In this document: positions 1 to 11,832 of the stretch, piece by piece
Numbering within the stretch: the stretch's first letter is position 1
How the letters are laid out: the number at the start of each line of letters is the position of its first letter
Source of the DNA: Acanthosepion esculentum
Lineage: Eukaryota > Mollusca > Cephalopoda > Sepiida > Sepiidae
Direction of reading: 5' to 3'
DNA length: 64,000 nt
Assembly: GCA_964036315.1 (NCBI GenBank)
Contig: OZ038479.1
Location: 60,006,246-60,070,245, forward strand
Notes under the pieces: model-generated
Seen by the model: the letters and a program-made list of their open reading frames with translations, nothing else
Database searches by the model: none
Told to the model about the DNA's origin: nothing
Program-made: the position numbers and the translations under genes

Positions 1-180
1 TTTAAAGTGCTCTTTAATGCATAGAGTGCTACAGATAATAAACCACTTCACCATAAACAATGCAAATTACAGAGTTGCCTTTAGTATATTAAAAAAATAA
101 TTTTTTCACATAGAAAAAAATGGTACATTTTTTTATTTCAAGAAATTCTTGATTATATACTGAAAAAAGACAAATTACAT

Positions 181-960
181 TCAGGCCTATCCGACTTCAT
201 TATGAGATCACTGTCCAGTCTTTGGGAATTGGGAAATTCATTTTATTATGATTTTTCAGATGACGAAGCAGGGGAAGCTAAATTAATGGGGCAAATTTTG
301 TATAATAAATTCCCTAAAGAAGTAAATGGAGAATTAATCCTTCTTTCAGGAAAAAAAGTATCCCCCTTTTAAGAGAAAGCAGAGAAGCAATTAAATGGTT
401 AAAAATAAAAGCAATCAATTTCCCCACTGAATCCACCTGTGATATGGAGGAAACCTCGCCTCAAAGACCCAGGGCTACCTACATCAGGAAGTTGCCACTA
501 GCATTAGGGAATTTTTCTGTGGACATTGTAGAAAGTACTACTAACCAACCATGAAAAAAATTCTGCAACTTTTGTCACACAACTGGTCATTCAAATGTGG
601 CATGTAAAATTTATGCCATGACAGAAAGCAGTATAGTCAGATGTAAGAAACAGATGTTACGTTTCTTTTGTACCCGCAGTGGACACATGGGAAATGTGTC
701 CACTAAAAAGGCAAACAGAGAGAGTTGTTTCCTTTGCAAAGTGCATGAACATGTAGTAGCCATGTGCAATAAGAAATCTACGTGCCACATTTATAATATC
801 CATGCCACACCATTCAACTACATTTTTTTTCCTCCTACAATAATGTTCTCCTTGGGGAGTAGAAGTATTGCCATGAATTGTTTGCTGGATACTGGCAGTC
901 AAAGGACATATCTGCCTCAGGAAGTACTATTACCTTTAAATTGTGACCAGTTTCTAATTT
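181..960 (+). pseudogene. BEL gag, zinc knuckles and protease (broken)
   Basis: The first part reads like the BEL gag region (ESLGIGKF-type segment, then DDEAGEAKLMGQ), interrupted by stops and frame changes. From about 565 there are three knuckle-like clusters: CNFCHTTGHSNVAC, a second beginning FFCTRSGHMGN whose last cysteine is lost, and CFLCKVHEHVVAMC. These would have bound nucleic acid in the capsid protein. The segment ends with the retroviral-type aspartic protease active site LLDTGSQRTYLP at about 880-925. The longest open piece is 597-962. Nothing suggests it is still translated as a polyprotein. Confidence 0.75.
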
Positions 961-1515
961 AAAATCATGAAAACTATAAAAAATGTTCCTTGACACAGAA
1001 AATAGGAATTTAAAATAGCGTTACAAACAACACTAAGCCATGAACAAGCTAGACCATTTCCTATCCTTGGAGAAAACAATTTGGACCTGTAATTTCAAGA
1101 AGAGAGCTTACCAGGCAAAATAAAAATAAAAAATTAAAATTTAACCTTCCAGCGGACTACAAGGATAATTTTAAAAATGTGACTGAACAGATTGTTGGGG
1201 ATTGATTTAATTCAATATATAGAACTGCTTGCTGTGCATGAATAGTACAGCTATGTTAACACCAAATGGTATAATCTCCAAAATTATAATGCATTTTATG
1301 AAACCTTGCCAAATTAATATCGTTCAGAGCAACCCCCAAAGGAAACGACTGAACTTTAATTCCACCCTTGAAAGTACCCCAGCAGTGGCAGAATCACGTA
1401 TTCACTTTGTCATGAAAACTGAAAGTACTTATGTAGACCCAGTGAGAATGACTTTCTAGTTATCTCAGGTCCCTTCTAAACACACAGTAGTGTTGCATGT
1501 ACTGGACAGAGTGGC
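961..1515 (+). pseudogene. BEL protease-RT linker remnant
   Basis: This stretch continues the same element between protease and RT. One frame at 1229-1459 is open for 76 codons. Short pieces resemble the linker before RT, but frames shift repeatedly and I cannot place individual residues with confidence. Confidence 0.45.
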
Positions 1516-2890
1516 TTGAGACCTAGAAAGAAATGTATAATGCCTATCTCAAAGTATTCCAGCAACAAGAGAGAGGGCATAACTGAGGAAGTATTCGTGC
1601 AACCCCAACAGTTTGGCAAGTACAAATGGATCCCTCATCAACCCATTATTAAATCTGGTATAGTCTCAATGACAAAAATACAACTGAAGTTTAATTGTAG
1701 ATATAAGTCAAACTTTTTCCGCTCACCAAATGAAGCAGCATACCCAGGTGTTAACCTGATGAGAGACATGCTGGACTTGCCACTGTTATTTTGAACAAAT
1801 GAATGTGTACTTCTTGCCGATATTAAAAAAGTTTTTTTAATGATATGACTAGCTTCAGAAATAGACAAAAATAGATTCTGTTTCTTTTTGAAAGAAAAGA
1901 ATAAAGTGTATACTGTTTTCAATGCACCAGAATAACGTTTGGATTTACAACTAGCCCGTTTATTTTGAATTATGTACTCAAACACCATGCTGCTAAATTC
2001 CCGTTAGACCTTTGCAGATCTATGTTAGAATCTAAGTTTTATATGGATAATCTCGTCAAAACCCACCATGACAGAACAGAATTACTCAATCTGTACAGTC
2101 TCTCCAAGCAGTGCCTGGGAGGGTGAATTTGTCATACAGTCGTGCAATTCCAATTACTCTGAACTAAAAGAGAAAATATAGAATGAATGTAAGTTAGTGG
2201 ATGTACCTGGAAGAAGAATTTGGTGTATCACTACAACCTCAAACAGACCAGATAAGCCTGGCTTCACAAAGATGTGACCCTGAAGCAGCAACAAAAAGAA
2301 AAATCCTCGCTGCATTATCCAAGATCATTGACCCCTATCCTTATATCTTCCAGTCACAATAAGGGGCCATCTCCTGGTTGGAGAATTGTGGAAAAGAGGT
2401 TCAAAATGGAACCAACAAATCCTCAAGGAAATTCACTTAAAATGCCGAGAACATGCAGGGAACCTATCGAACCTTAGTTCTGTCTGCTTCCAGAGACGGA
2501 CACTTGTTGAGAGTGCCGACTCAGATCTCATTATATTTTGCAGTGTTTATATAAGCTTATGGCTTTGCCGCATATATGATAGAAAACAATTCCTTCCACT
2601 TGATCTTCGCTAAAGTAAAGGTGGCATCTACGAAGACAAAAACACTCCCAACGTTGGAATTATTGTCAGTATACCTGGCTTTAAAGTGCCGCCTACTCCT
2701 TTTGAAAAATTATAAAAATATTAAGAAAGAGGATGTTTACATGGTGGTTGATGCTCAGGTTGTGTTGTCATGGCTACTTTCTCAATTCATCACAACTGAA
2801 AACATTTTCACTAAAAATTGTTTGATCGACATTCAAATGATAAAACAGGCGACTACTAGATTTTTTCATAGAACCTGTATTTAAATATAT
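1516..2890 (+). pseudogene. BEL reverse transcriptase and RNase H (broken)
   Basis: RT begins around 1620 with a WIPHQPIIKSG segment matching the family's 'LPHHPV' block. It continues through an ADIKK catalytic-Asp block near 1820 and an ITFGFTTSPFILN block near 1930, then FYMDNLVKT near 2040, which is the BEL form of the YxDD box. The connection domain follows (about 2200-2480). The RNase H region gives AYMIENNSFHL and then TLPTLELLSVYLALKC near 2640-2700, holding the conserved Glu, and VVDAQVVLSW near 2750 with the next Asp. At least five frame changes are needed to read it through, so it cannot be functional. Confidence 0.8.
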
Positions 2891-3360
2891 TCCCTCTGTT
2901 GAAAATCCAGCCGATCCCATAAGTAGAGGACTGTCACTGAAAAAATTTAGGTGGAACATAGAATTTTGGTACTCTGGTCTTGCCTGGATTTGCAAAGAAA
3001 AAAAAACCTTGTCCCTAGCAGGAACTGCAATCTTTAAATGAACAGAACTAGAAAATTGTCCATTCATCAGTAAATACTTCCTTATTAACTGGGGGAGAAC
3101 CCCAATTAATTTAAGTGGGGCAGTTTGCCAGTTTTGCTAAAATTTTAAAAGTGACGACAGATGTTTCTCAGTTTATTTCTAAAATAAGAAAAAAGATTAC
3201 GACTGCGCCAAAAATGCCAGTACTTATTTAAAGTGGGCATTTGCATCCAAGTTACACCACCTTCACAACCCAGCAGAAAAAAATGGCACCAGATCTGGTG
3301 GTACAGTTAAGTCTTTTTCGGGATAACAATGATATAAATTGCTTGGGCAGCAGGATTGAT
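2891..3360 (+). pseudogene. BEL RNase H-integrase linker remnant
   Basis: Starts with an IPSVENPADPISRGL segment, the usual end of the BEL RNase H region, followed by RWNIEFWYSGLAW. The remainder up to the integrase is frame-broken and low in recognisable motifs. Confidence 0.6.
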
Positions 3361-4280
3361 AAAACCCTGTACCATAGATATGCAGTAAAAAACCCAGTTT
3401 TGTTAGGGGAAAAACACTCCCTCACAAGACTAATTGTACTGGATTGTCACATTGGATGCATGCATTTAGGTGTGGTCTCCACACTGACAGAAATATGACT
3501 TGCTATTAGATTCATCAGATCAGACAAGCAGTAAGCCACTGTGCCACATGCAGAAGATACAATTCCACACCTTTTTTTGCAACCAAGTGTTCCCAGTTTG
3601 CCTTTCTCCAGAGTGAATTTAGAAAACTCATTTCTCTATCCTGGGGTTGACTTCACTGGACATATCTGGGTCAAAAATGGCAAAGAGGACAAAAAAAATG
3701 TACATATTAATATTTACTTGCCTCAATGTCAGGGCCATTCATATAGATCTGGTTCCTGATATAAGTATATTATTATTTTATGAGTATATTATTATTTTTT
3801 CAAGTGTTTATTCACTTTACTAATCTGAACTGTGCACCTGCTATCATTTTTAGTGATAATGATCAAACGTTTTTAGGTAGCAGCCAACAGTTTAGCAACG
3901 TTATTTCCTTTCATGAGTTCCAGGAAAAATTTGAGGCATGCAGTATCAAGCACCAGATGATCCCCCTTTATTCAGCCTTGTTTGGCAGCACCTGGGAACA
4001 AAGGATCAAAATGATGAAAACCTGCTTATACAAGACCATCGGCAGAAGTAGGGTCGATTATTTCACTCTACTGACTTTAATTTTAGATGTGCAGAGGGCC
4101 CTAAATAATAGCCCTTTAACATACTGGGGATCGGGTGATCAAAGTATGGAAGCAATCACTCTGAATGGTTTTCTGCATCCAAACAAAAGCCAGGGCTTAA
4201 TGTTAAAGGTGAATAGGGAGGAGCTGGACTCTGCTATCATGCCCAGCAGGAGACAACTTATACAAAATATGGCCAACTGA
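3361..4280 (+). pseudogene. BEL integrase (broken)
   Basis: The zinc-binding part is recognisable around 3410-3545 (HIGCMHLGV, then a decayed cysteine pair). The core begins at PFSRVNLENSFLYPGVDFTG, where the Asp of VDFTG is the first catalytic residue, and continues through HIWVKNGKED. A second piece at 3780-4280 carries a FSDNDQTF block with the second Asp, a GSTWEQRIKMMKTCLYKTIG block with the position of the catalytic Glu, and NNSPLTYW. The two pieces lie in different frames. DDE-type integrase from a BEL element is the best reading. Confidence 0.8.
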
Positions 4281-4374
4281 AATGAACATTTGCAAATATT
4301 TAGAAGGTATGAGGAGTATTTATTAAGCCTCAGAGAGGCTTATCTCTCCACTAATCTCATTTCCAAAATAAAAT

Positions 4375-4855
4375 AAAGGTAGGAGACATTGTGCTGGTGG
4401 GACCCTATTGAAACCTAGACCCTTCTAGGTTCTGGGGAGAATCCAGAAAATGTTCCCAGTTGATGATGGATTGATTAGATCAGCCCAACTAAATAAAGGT
4501 GATAGCACCATACAAATGCATTCACTGAAGCACCTTTTCCTCATAGTATCTCTAGTTGGTAGAAAGGAGCCTGATCCTCTTCTGTTGAATTCATTTGACA
4601 TGGAAACACATGGCACGGAGACACTTACTGGGAGTGATAATCCATGCCCAGTAGCCCACTCTGAGCTGAATGACACCATAATTTGTATTTGTCCTGGTTG
4701 CAGAAAATCAGAGGATGAAAGAGAAAGGATTGCATGCAATGAATGCAAGGACTGGCATTATTTTGAGTGATTGGGCCTTCAGTAGCCCCTCTACAAAGAC
4801 AGAAATGATACTGCCCAACATGTGTGCCCCATATGGCAGGGTATAATTAGTCTAC
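4375..4855 (+). pseudogene. BEL pol C-terminus with PHD-like finger
   Basis: The first half (GDIVLVG, LGRIQKMFPVDDGLIRSAQ, LKHLF) is the C-terminal domain found after integrase in BEL/Pao pol. About 40 codons later the same frame shows a cysteine cluster: CIC, then IACNECKDWHYFE, an in-frame TGA exactly where a Cys would be expected, LGLQ, and finally HVCPIW where a second Cys reads Trp. Spacing fits a C4HC3 PHD finger with two ligands lost by point mutation. The cluster could be chance similarity, but the ligand order and the Trp-x-His context favour a real, decayed PHD finger. Confidence 0.65.
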
Positions 4856-4963
4856 TTCCAGTATATTAAAACAATATATATGTATATATACATATTAAAA
4901 AAAATAAAATAAAATGCAGGACTATTATTAGTATTATAAACATTTTTTTTGTTAGTTGGGGAA

Positions 4964-5463
4964 TGTGTGGAAAAAAGTAGGGGTTGTCTTGGTACATGGG
5001 ACAGCAGTCAGCTGGTAGGCCCTGTGCATTAGAATATCATGGCAAATAAGGTGTACCACAGAAAACTATAGCCTTATGCCCAGATGTAGTGGCGAGAGCG
5101 GTCGGTCAGTGTTATAAAAAAAACTTTCCCTCTTCCACTTGCTGGCAGTTCAATTTTTGAGTTCTTAGCTAAACCAACACGTGTCCATTGTCAGACTAAT
5201 CCACAATTGTTACTGAAAGGAACACATATTTCTAGGCTGCTATTAGAAGAAACAGGCCGCCACCAACCAATGTTACCAGGATAGTGACTATTTCTCCAAT
5301 AGACAGCTACAATTGTAATACATTTCAAATATTGTTAATAGATGCTTAGCAGGTGTCAAGGTTGTGAAACCAAGGCAGTATTTTCACAAAACACTGCCAG
5401 AGAACTGACCTGACTGCATCTCCTGACTTGAACCCCACCCTCTTTGTTGAGAAGAAATGCAAC
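4964..5463 (+). repeat. Candidate 3' LTR of the BEL element
   Basis: A GC-richer block directly downstream of the BEL coding remnants starts at TGTGTGG, just after a short purine stretch, and ends where the AT-rich foldback repeat begins. No second copy is visible in the window, so LTR identity rests on position and composition only. Confidence 0.3.
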
Positions 5464-5708
5464 TTTCTCAATAGTAACAAACATTTTGACAATAAAACTT
5501 TGTTTTCATTAAGTGCAAGTGTGGGGCCCTTTTCATCATGTTATGCACTTTTTTAGTGAAAAAGTGGAAGTACCTATTTTTAATGGTATTCCACTGATGC
5601 AAGGAAAACAGGATTTTTAATAAAAATTTTGAATGTTCTAAAAAGGATGAAAAATTTAATAAAAAAGTACTTTGGCCTTTTCTCTTAATGATAACAAACA
5701 TTTAGATA

Positions 5709-5786
5709 GGTAACTCCATGAGATCGCTAAAAAAGAGCATAGCATGATGAAAAAGATGCCAAACTTGACGAAAACAAAATTTTATC
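5709..5786 (+). repeat. Left arm of long inverted repeat
   Basis: The 78 bp from GGTAACTCCATGAGATCGC to the end of the AAAATTTTATC segment match the reverse complement of 7480-7557 at 76 of 78 positions by eye. The arms are separated by about 1.7 kb. Such arms could be terminal repeats of a non-autonomous foldback-type element. Confidence 0.85.
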
Positions 5787-7479
5787 ATCTAAATTTTTAT
5801 GTTATTATTAAGAGGAAAGGCCAAAGTATTTTTGGGATATTTTTTTACATTTTTTAATCATTCCAAGCACATTCAAAATTTTCGTTAAAAATCTTGTTTT
5901 TTTTTTTTTTTAGTCAGCAAAATTGACAGATAATCAATCATGCCAGTCATTTTTTCCAGTTATAAAAAAAATGACATTTGAAATTCTTTTAAAAATCAAT
6001 TATCATTTTTTTCAAAACTTATTTTAAGAAAATCAGAATTTATGTTTATTTAAAATATTTTGAAACCAGCATTATTTAGCTGAAAACGTGTAGTTTGAAA
6101 ATTAAAGAAAGCATGTCATAATTTGTTCTATGGAAGGAGAGTAGTGAAATTATTTAGATTTAAGTGAACAAATTATTTACCTCGTTATTTTTAAGGAAAA
6201 CTTTCAGTGCTCTAATTTTTTTTGTACTTAGCTTTCACTTTTACATTTACGATGCTTTATAGAAAATATATTATAAAGAAATTAAAATAAGACTGTTAAA
6301 AGTGAGATTAAATTTCATAAGAAAGGTATCTAATTAATTTATTAAAGTTATTATGAAATTTTATCAGAAGTGTACATAAAATACCATAATTTTATGTACA
6401 TTTATTACATTTTACTGTGTTATTTGTATTTCCATTCATTTTATTATTAATTTTGATATTTCATTTATGGGAAAATGTCATAACTGAGATTAATATAAAA
6501 ATAAGATCATATGAATTTCATAAGATGATACTGATACTTGTAGGTACCCTTCTCAGTTGAAATTGAAAAATCAAATTAACTTCTCCACATGTGTTTTACA
6601 AAAGTAAAGGCCTTAACAGCAGAGAACAATGCTTAACTCAAGTAGCACAACTTAAGTGCATTCTGGATGGTCTTCTGTACTTTATCATTACAGCCCGATT
6701 ATAAACACAAAATTACATTTCTTAATTACTGCGGGTCTTCTGATTAGTCAAAACGATACAATTTACAATGCACTAAAAAAAGATCTATATCATAAGGACA
6801 TTTACAAAAGTGGATGCAGTTTTTAACTTAAATGTAAAAATCTATTATAATTAAAGAAATAACAAATAATTGTATTAAAAATTCAGTTTTCATCTAAAAA
6901 TTGTCCATATTCATAAAAACAACTAAAAGCAAATAAAAGCATTTGAAATTAAATATCTTTGTTTTATTGAGTTTTGTATGTTACAATTCAGAGCTGATTT
7001 TCAGGTGGGAGGAGGGTCCAATGAAAAAAAAACAAAACAAAAAAAAACATGATTTGCATTTCTCAAAGCCTTGTGCTTTTAACTATTGTAACCACTAAAC
7101 ACGATGCGATCGAATTTCTAGAGTTTTCATAAAATTAGTTATGGGGGGGGTATAATAAATATAAAAAAAATATTACTACCATGAATTTAATAAAAAAAAA
7201 AAACATATTTATAATAATTTCCATCATCTATGAATAGTTTCTGAAAGTTTCATTAACATCCGACAATTATTTTTATTTTTGCAAGATTTTCCAAGTTAAT
7301 GTGTGTCATACAAAAACAAAAAACGTGCTAAAAATTGTATATGTTATTTTACTAAAGAGAAACAAGGTTTTTTTTAATCAAAATTTAGAATGTTCTAAAA
7401 AGAAGGAAAAAATTTTTTAAATATTTAAAAAAAACTTGTCTTTTCTCTTAGTCTTAATAAGTTAATAACAAACAATTAC

Positions 7480-7557
7480 GATAAAATTTTGTTTTCGTCA
7501 AGTTTGGCGTCTTTTTCATCATGCTATGCTTTTTTTTAGCGATCTCATGGAGTTACC
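7480..7557 (-). repeat. Right arm of long inverted repeat
   Basis: Reverse complement partner of 5709-5786, with two mismatches. A diverged further copy of the same arm lies at 7570-7640, and related arms are seen at 5490-5575, 11460-11530, 22850-22930, 40620-40690, 42070-42150 and 55390-55460. Confidence 0.85.
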
Positions 7558-7760
7558 TACATTTAGACGATAAAAAAAGTTCTCATCATGGTATACATTT
7601 TTTCGGCGAATTAGTGGAGATACATAAAAAAATGCGTTTCTTTTTTTTAAGTGCGTGGCTAAGAAACAAATCATTTCTACCGTGATGAATTTCCTAAACA
7701 AACTTTTCCAAACAGAATTTAAATGAATCACGTTGAAATAAAAAGGTTTTTTAAAGAATT

Positions 7761-8662
7761 GACTTAGATAATTCAAAAATCAACATTATTTTGAAACTTT
7801 TAATTATTTAATATTTTCTTTTGCTTGTCTGAAAAGATGACGTGGCGCGAATGAACGATCAGAGAGAAAATGTTTGGTGTCATTTTACACCCGACTATTA
7901 TTTTTAAGTAGCCAATGATGGTGAAGTAATGGCGGAATTGATAATGTACATTAGTATTAGGTCAATGAAGGAGACGCCTGTAATAATAATAAAAAACAAA
8001 CAAATGGGTTTGCAGAAAAATGAATAAAGTTGTGTTAAAGACATTAGACAAAAATAAATTTTCTTCTTTATTCCGTAATCTTTCGTCTTTAAGAGTCTAA
8101 CATAAGTAACATGGATGGAAGGAATTTTATTGAATAATGAAAAAAAAATATTTTCCCTTGTTTTTTTTTTTTACATTGATAAAAAGACAACAGCGAAATA
8201 AGAAAAAAAAAAATTTCCTTCTGCACAGAAAAATGTTCTTTGTTTCAATGAAATCGTCATCACCTCAAGCTCAAATATTTTATTCCGTAATTTTTCGTAT
8301 TTAAATTAAAAAAATATCAAATTTAAAAAGTAACATGAAGTTTTTTCTTAACAAAAAAAAAAGAGAAGTTTATACGTAGTCGAATATGTTTATTGTTTTT
8401 TCAACATGACAAATTCACGTTCGATGCATATGCCTTTAAAATTAAAAAATAAATAAAAACTTAATGAAAATTCCAATTTCGTTTTTTTAGTCCAGTTTCT
8501 GTTTATATTCAAAATATCTCTTAAAATATTTGAGAAGAAAATCACAACTGAATTTATTTTTTACGTTTTTTATGATGCTCACAAAAATGAAAAAAAAAAA
8601 CAAAAAAAAATGGGATGCAAGTCAGTAAACAGGATTTTTTAAATCGAAGTTATTTGCATTCG
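7761..8662. other. Non-coding, homologous to 55.6-56.07 kb
   Basis: No gene seen. Blocks such as the GACGTGG...AGAGAGAAAATG segment near 7840 and the GGAGAC...GTAATA segment near 7970 recur in the same order at about 55665-55815, so this is the intron side of the duplicated ZF unit rather than random sequence. Confidence 0.5.
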
Positions 8663-8668
8663 ACTTAC

Positions 8669-9420
8669 CGTTCAGACTGAAAAATGCAACGAAAAAAACA
8701 AAACGGCATGATTTCTTTTTGTTCAAATGATTTGGGGATTCTGTCAATTTGATCAATTTTGTATTGTTCGTTCAGTTACTAGAATTATGTCGAAATTGAA
8801 ACGAATGGGAAAGAAATGGAAGAAGATGTTACAAGGCTAATTTGTTTTTTTACGAAAATAATTCGCTTGATAATGTAAGACAAAAGAAATGATCCGGTGT
8901 CAAACACGATTTGGTTCCTTAAGTTTAAAATCCTCAGTTTTCATTTACCAAGATTCTGTTGACAAGTTTCTGACTACTACCACCTTTGTCAATCACTTGC
9001 AATGTGCCATGCCTCTTTAGGCCGAAGGCAATCATTGTTTGTTTATCGGAGGTATCTCCCCCAATTTCTATGTCGGAAAATTGAACACCCGAGTAACGAG
9101 AAAGATTTTTAGAAAAAGCTATGAAACATGTATAAAAAAAAAAAAAAAAAAATTCATTTCATGGTCCTTCCTTAACTCGAAAGCCAAAATAATGAAAAAA
9201 ATATCTGAAATAAATATCATTTATTTTCGAGTAGAATCGAAAATATTTGCGTCTAAAAATGTTTACTTTGCTTTAGGGTTTAACATTTAACACTAACAGT
9301 AACACTGTCACAATGAAAATATCAACTGCCTTTTTTGGATGGGGGTAAACATGTTCAATTTAATTTAACGTATATAATTATTGGATTTTAATAAAATGTT
9401 TGGCATTTAGTATAAAAGAG
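8669..9420 (-). other. Candidate untranslated leader exon/promoter, ZF unit 1
   Basis: On the minus strand this block ends at a consensus 5' splice donor (exon ...ACG, then GTAAGT at 8668-8663). It aligns over about 750 bp with 56077-56810 and more partially with 25382 and 41354 upward. Shared landmarks are the GATTTGGTTCC segment near 8911, the CGGAGGTATCTC segment near 9047 and the TCACAATGAAAATATC segment near 9308. The block is not open in any frame, so a non-coding first exon plus promoter is the simplest reading. No ZF exon for this copy lies in the window; its downstream side has been taken over by the foldback and BEL sequences. Confidence 0.45.
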
Positions 9421-10123
9421 AATATTGCTAAAAAAAGTCTCTCTTTAATTTTTTCTTGTGATTGTACAACAAACACTTTTTTAATTGGATAAGTTTCACG
9501 TGTATTGAGGTAGATTACAATTATTACACTGAGATTTCCACTTTTTAAAGATGATTCTTTAAAAAAAAAAAATACTGAAAGGAAGTAAAATCGGGAACGA
9601 AACAATTCTAAGGATATTCTAGGTACCCTAACAGAAAATGTGATACCTAAGGTTTAATGAATTTTTCAAAATTAAAAAGTTTTCTATGGCTTGTGTGTGT
9701 CTGGCTTCTCTTATAGTCTATAAGAGAAATGCACAGATGTAGTTGGAGACATCAGTGATAAGTGAGAGTTGTGTCGATAACAGGCAGCCCTCGGGTATAT
9801 TTGTGTTTGTTTTAAGATTTGTTCTGAATAGAGTGCAGCGTGTGCCTGACTTAGCTAGTGTTGGGGGCATATTTACTCACACCATGTGGTCATAAGTTTG
9901 GGATTGTGTTCACAAGAAAAGACAGTACAAACAAATGTACACACAATAATAACAATAAGAAAAAACATGATAAATTGTATGGTAATTTCATACAATTTTA
10001 TTTATGTGTGTGTGTTAGGTTACAACTGTGATAATGTTCATGTTGAAAAGGGAATAAGTCACTCCATAATATCAGAAGTCCTACCACGGAGGGAACTTAC
10101 ACACGTGCTGTCATCCCGAAGAG
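9421..10123. other. Non-coding segment with a short perfect hairpin
   Basis: No convincing gene. An 83-codon open frame at 9886-10137 has no recognisable motif and runs into the decayed exon copy. A perfect hairpin with 11 bp arms and a one-base loop sits at 9706-9728 (TTCTCTTATAG and its complement). The stretch 9700-10120 is less AT-rich than its surroundings and could include upstream non-coding exons of the small membrane-protein gene, but no splice site supports this. Confidence 0.3.
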
Positions 10124-10199
10124 AAGCATTTGAATGAAAAAAGAAAGAGTTAAAAACAACTCTAAGGGTGTGGGGGGAAATCATCTGTTTTCCTGAGAG
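10124..10199 (+). pseudogene. Decayed duplicate of membrane-protein exon 1
   Basis: These 76 bases match the exon at 12773-12846 closely (AAGCATTT, an ATG, AACAACTCTAAGGGTGTGG, TCATCTGTTTTCCTGA) and are likewise followed by GTAAAT. Similarity begins and ends close to the exon borders. Two extra G bases in the G-run shift the frame and give a TGA stop before the donor. The sequence before it lacks a good polypyrimidine tract. It looks like a dead exon duplication. Confidence 0.6.
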
Positions 10200-10489
10200 G
10201 TAAATTAAATATTGTTGCTAGGATCTCTTGGTGGGATGTCCATATTTCCTGCAGGAACAGTCCCTGTTGCATGCTGGGAGTAATTTTATTTTTTTTATTT
10301 TAAAATGAGATTTATTTTTTATTTTCATCATTATTATTACTTTATTTTTATTTATAATAATAACAATGTTCCCACACTAGACAAAAATTGGTGTGTAGTT
10401 AGAGATACGTTTTCTAATAATTTTATAAATTTGGCTTTAATTTGTTATCTCTGTGTATAAATTGAGTTTTTCTGCTACAAGTTCATCCA

Positions 10490-11530
10490 ATTTTTTTTTA
10501 TCTGTAAAAATTGAGAAATGTAATGTGAGGGCCTTTTTCTATATAATTTCTAAGTGCTCTGTAATTGGAAAAAATTAGGAAAATATTCTCCATAATCTAA
10601 TGATTTATTGAATTTTAGGATAATTTTGCTTTACATTTACTATAGTTATCGCTCTTATTTTCTGATAATGTCATGTATGGACGTCTGTATTTACAAAAAT
10701 CAGCAAGTTCATACACGCACAAAATGATGTTCAAAATACTTTTTAAAATATTGGGAGGTTTTTGATGAATTTTACTAAACTTTTTAATTAGTAATATTAG
10801 TAAATATATTTTTTACTTAATAACAATATCACCTAGTCTCTACCAAGTAAGATAGAATTTTAAAACATTTAAAACATTATAAATTATTATAATTAAAATT
10901 TTCAAAAAGTGAAAAGATTTCTTGTAAAAATTCATTATTCACTGAGAAACTGTTTTTACTTAAGACAATAGTGCCTATAATATATCTTATTCATAAAAAC
11001 AATTAAAAGCTCTTCTAATTAAATAATATCTTAATTTTATTGTATTTATTTTACAATTCAGAACAGATTTTCCATAACTGGTGCTGAGGTCATACAAAAA
11101 AATTGATGATTTAAATTCTCCAAGGACTTCTGCTTTTTACTAATGTAAACATGAACAGGTCAAAATTTAATTTCTCAAAATTTCATAAAATTCAATGAGT
11201 GGTAACAGTGTGTAAAAAAATATATATTTCTAGTAAGATTTTCTAAAAAAAAAAATATTCTAAAATAATTTTCCTCATTGGTGAATAAATCTTGAAAGTT
11301 TCATTAAAATTATTATTTGATTTTTACAAGAATTTCCAATGCAATTTGTTTTTAACTGCAAAAAAGGCCCTAAAATTTCAAATGTTCTAAAAAGGATAAA
11401 AAAATATTTAATAATAAAACATCTTCATAATAATAACAATCTTTTGACAATAATATTTGTATTGAAGTTTGGGATACTTTTTCATCCTGGCATGCTAACT
11501 TTTTAGCAAATCAGTGGAGATACCTATGCT
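10490..11530 (+). repeat. Dispersed AT-rich repeat module
   Basis: A roughly 1 kb module with recognisable landmarks in order: TATTCTCCATAATC, TTATCGCTCTTATTTTCTG, TGTCATGTATGGA, a TTCATAAAAACAATTAAAAG segment, and the ACAATTCAGAACAGATTTTC segment. The same order is seen at 39650-40200 and 42340-42830, and reversed at 21935-22450 and 53130-53400. No coding frame is shared between copies. Confidence 0.75.
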
Positions 11531-11832
11531 ACTGTCGGAAAAAAAAATAATTGTAAATTTTCTATTTTGTTCTCACAGTGAAAATTTAATTTCTTTGTGT
11601 AATCATTTTCACTAAAAACTCCAATAAATTGAAGAAATTGTAAATGTATTAGAGTTTTTCTTACATTTTATATAAGAATGGGGCTAAAATCAGTGGTTCA
11701 AAACATTCATCTATATTAAAAATATAATTTTTGCCAATCTTCAGCATTTGGAAAGATTCTATTTAATGAAATATACAATCTCCCAGAAAAATTATATTTT
11801 AAATTATAGTAAATATGATTCTTTTTTTCCAC
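11531..11832. other. AT-rich spacer
   Basis: Nothing recognisable on either strand beyond low-complexity A/T runs. Confidence 0.4.

Larger units (their letters stand above)
150..4855 (+). mobile_element. Decayed BEL/Pao LTR retrotransposon
   Basis: Translating the three forward frames piecewise gives, in the normal BEL/Pao order, gag, CCHC knuckles, an aspartic protease (DTGSQRT), reverse transcriptase, RNase H, integrase and the family's C-terminal pol region, followed by a PHD-like finger. Every domain is broken by stops and frameshifts, so the copy is dead. The left end may lie before the window, because gag-like sequence is already present near base 150 and no 5' LTR is visible. A GC-richer stretch at 4964-5463 may be the 3' LTR. 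Assignment to BEL/Pao rests on the protease motif, the YMDN-type RT motif, the domain order and the C-terminal region. Confidence 0.85.
5468..7760. repeat. AT-rich foldback repeat region
   Basis: No gene is visible. The segment is a composite of AT-rich modules that recur in the window at about 10.4-11.6, 21.8-25, 39-42.8 and 53-55.5 kb. It contains a nearly perfect inverted pair (5709-5786 and 7480-7557) with diverged homology extending about 100 bp further inward. An internal module at 6912-7010 recurs at 10970-11090, 24430-24520 and 40095-40200, and in inverted form at 21935-22040 and 55060-55160. Confidence 0.7.

Noticed and set aside
9886..10137. 83-codon plus-strand ORF
   Set aside because: No motif; it ends within the decayed exon copy in a different frame from the real exon.
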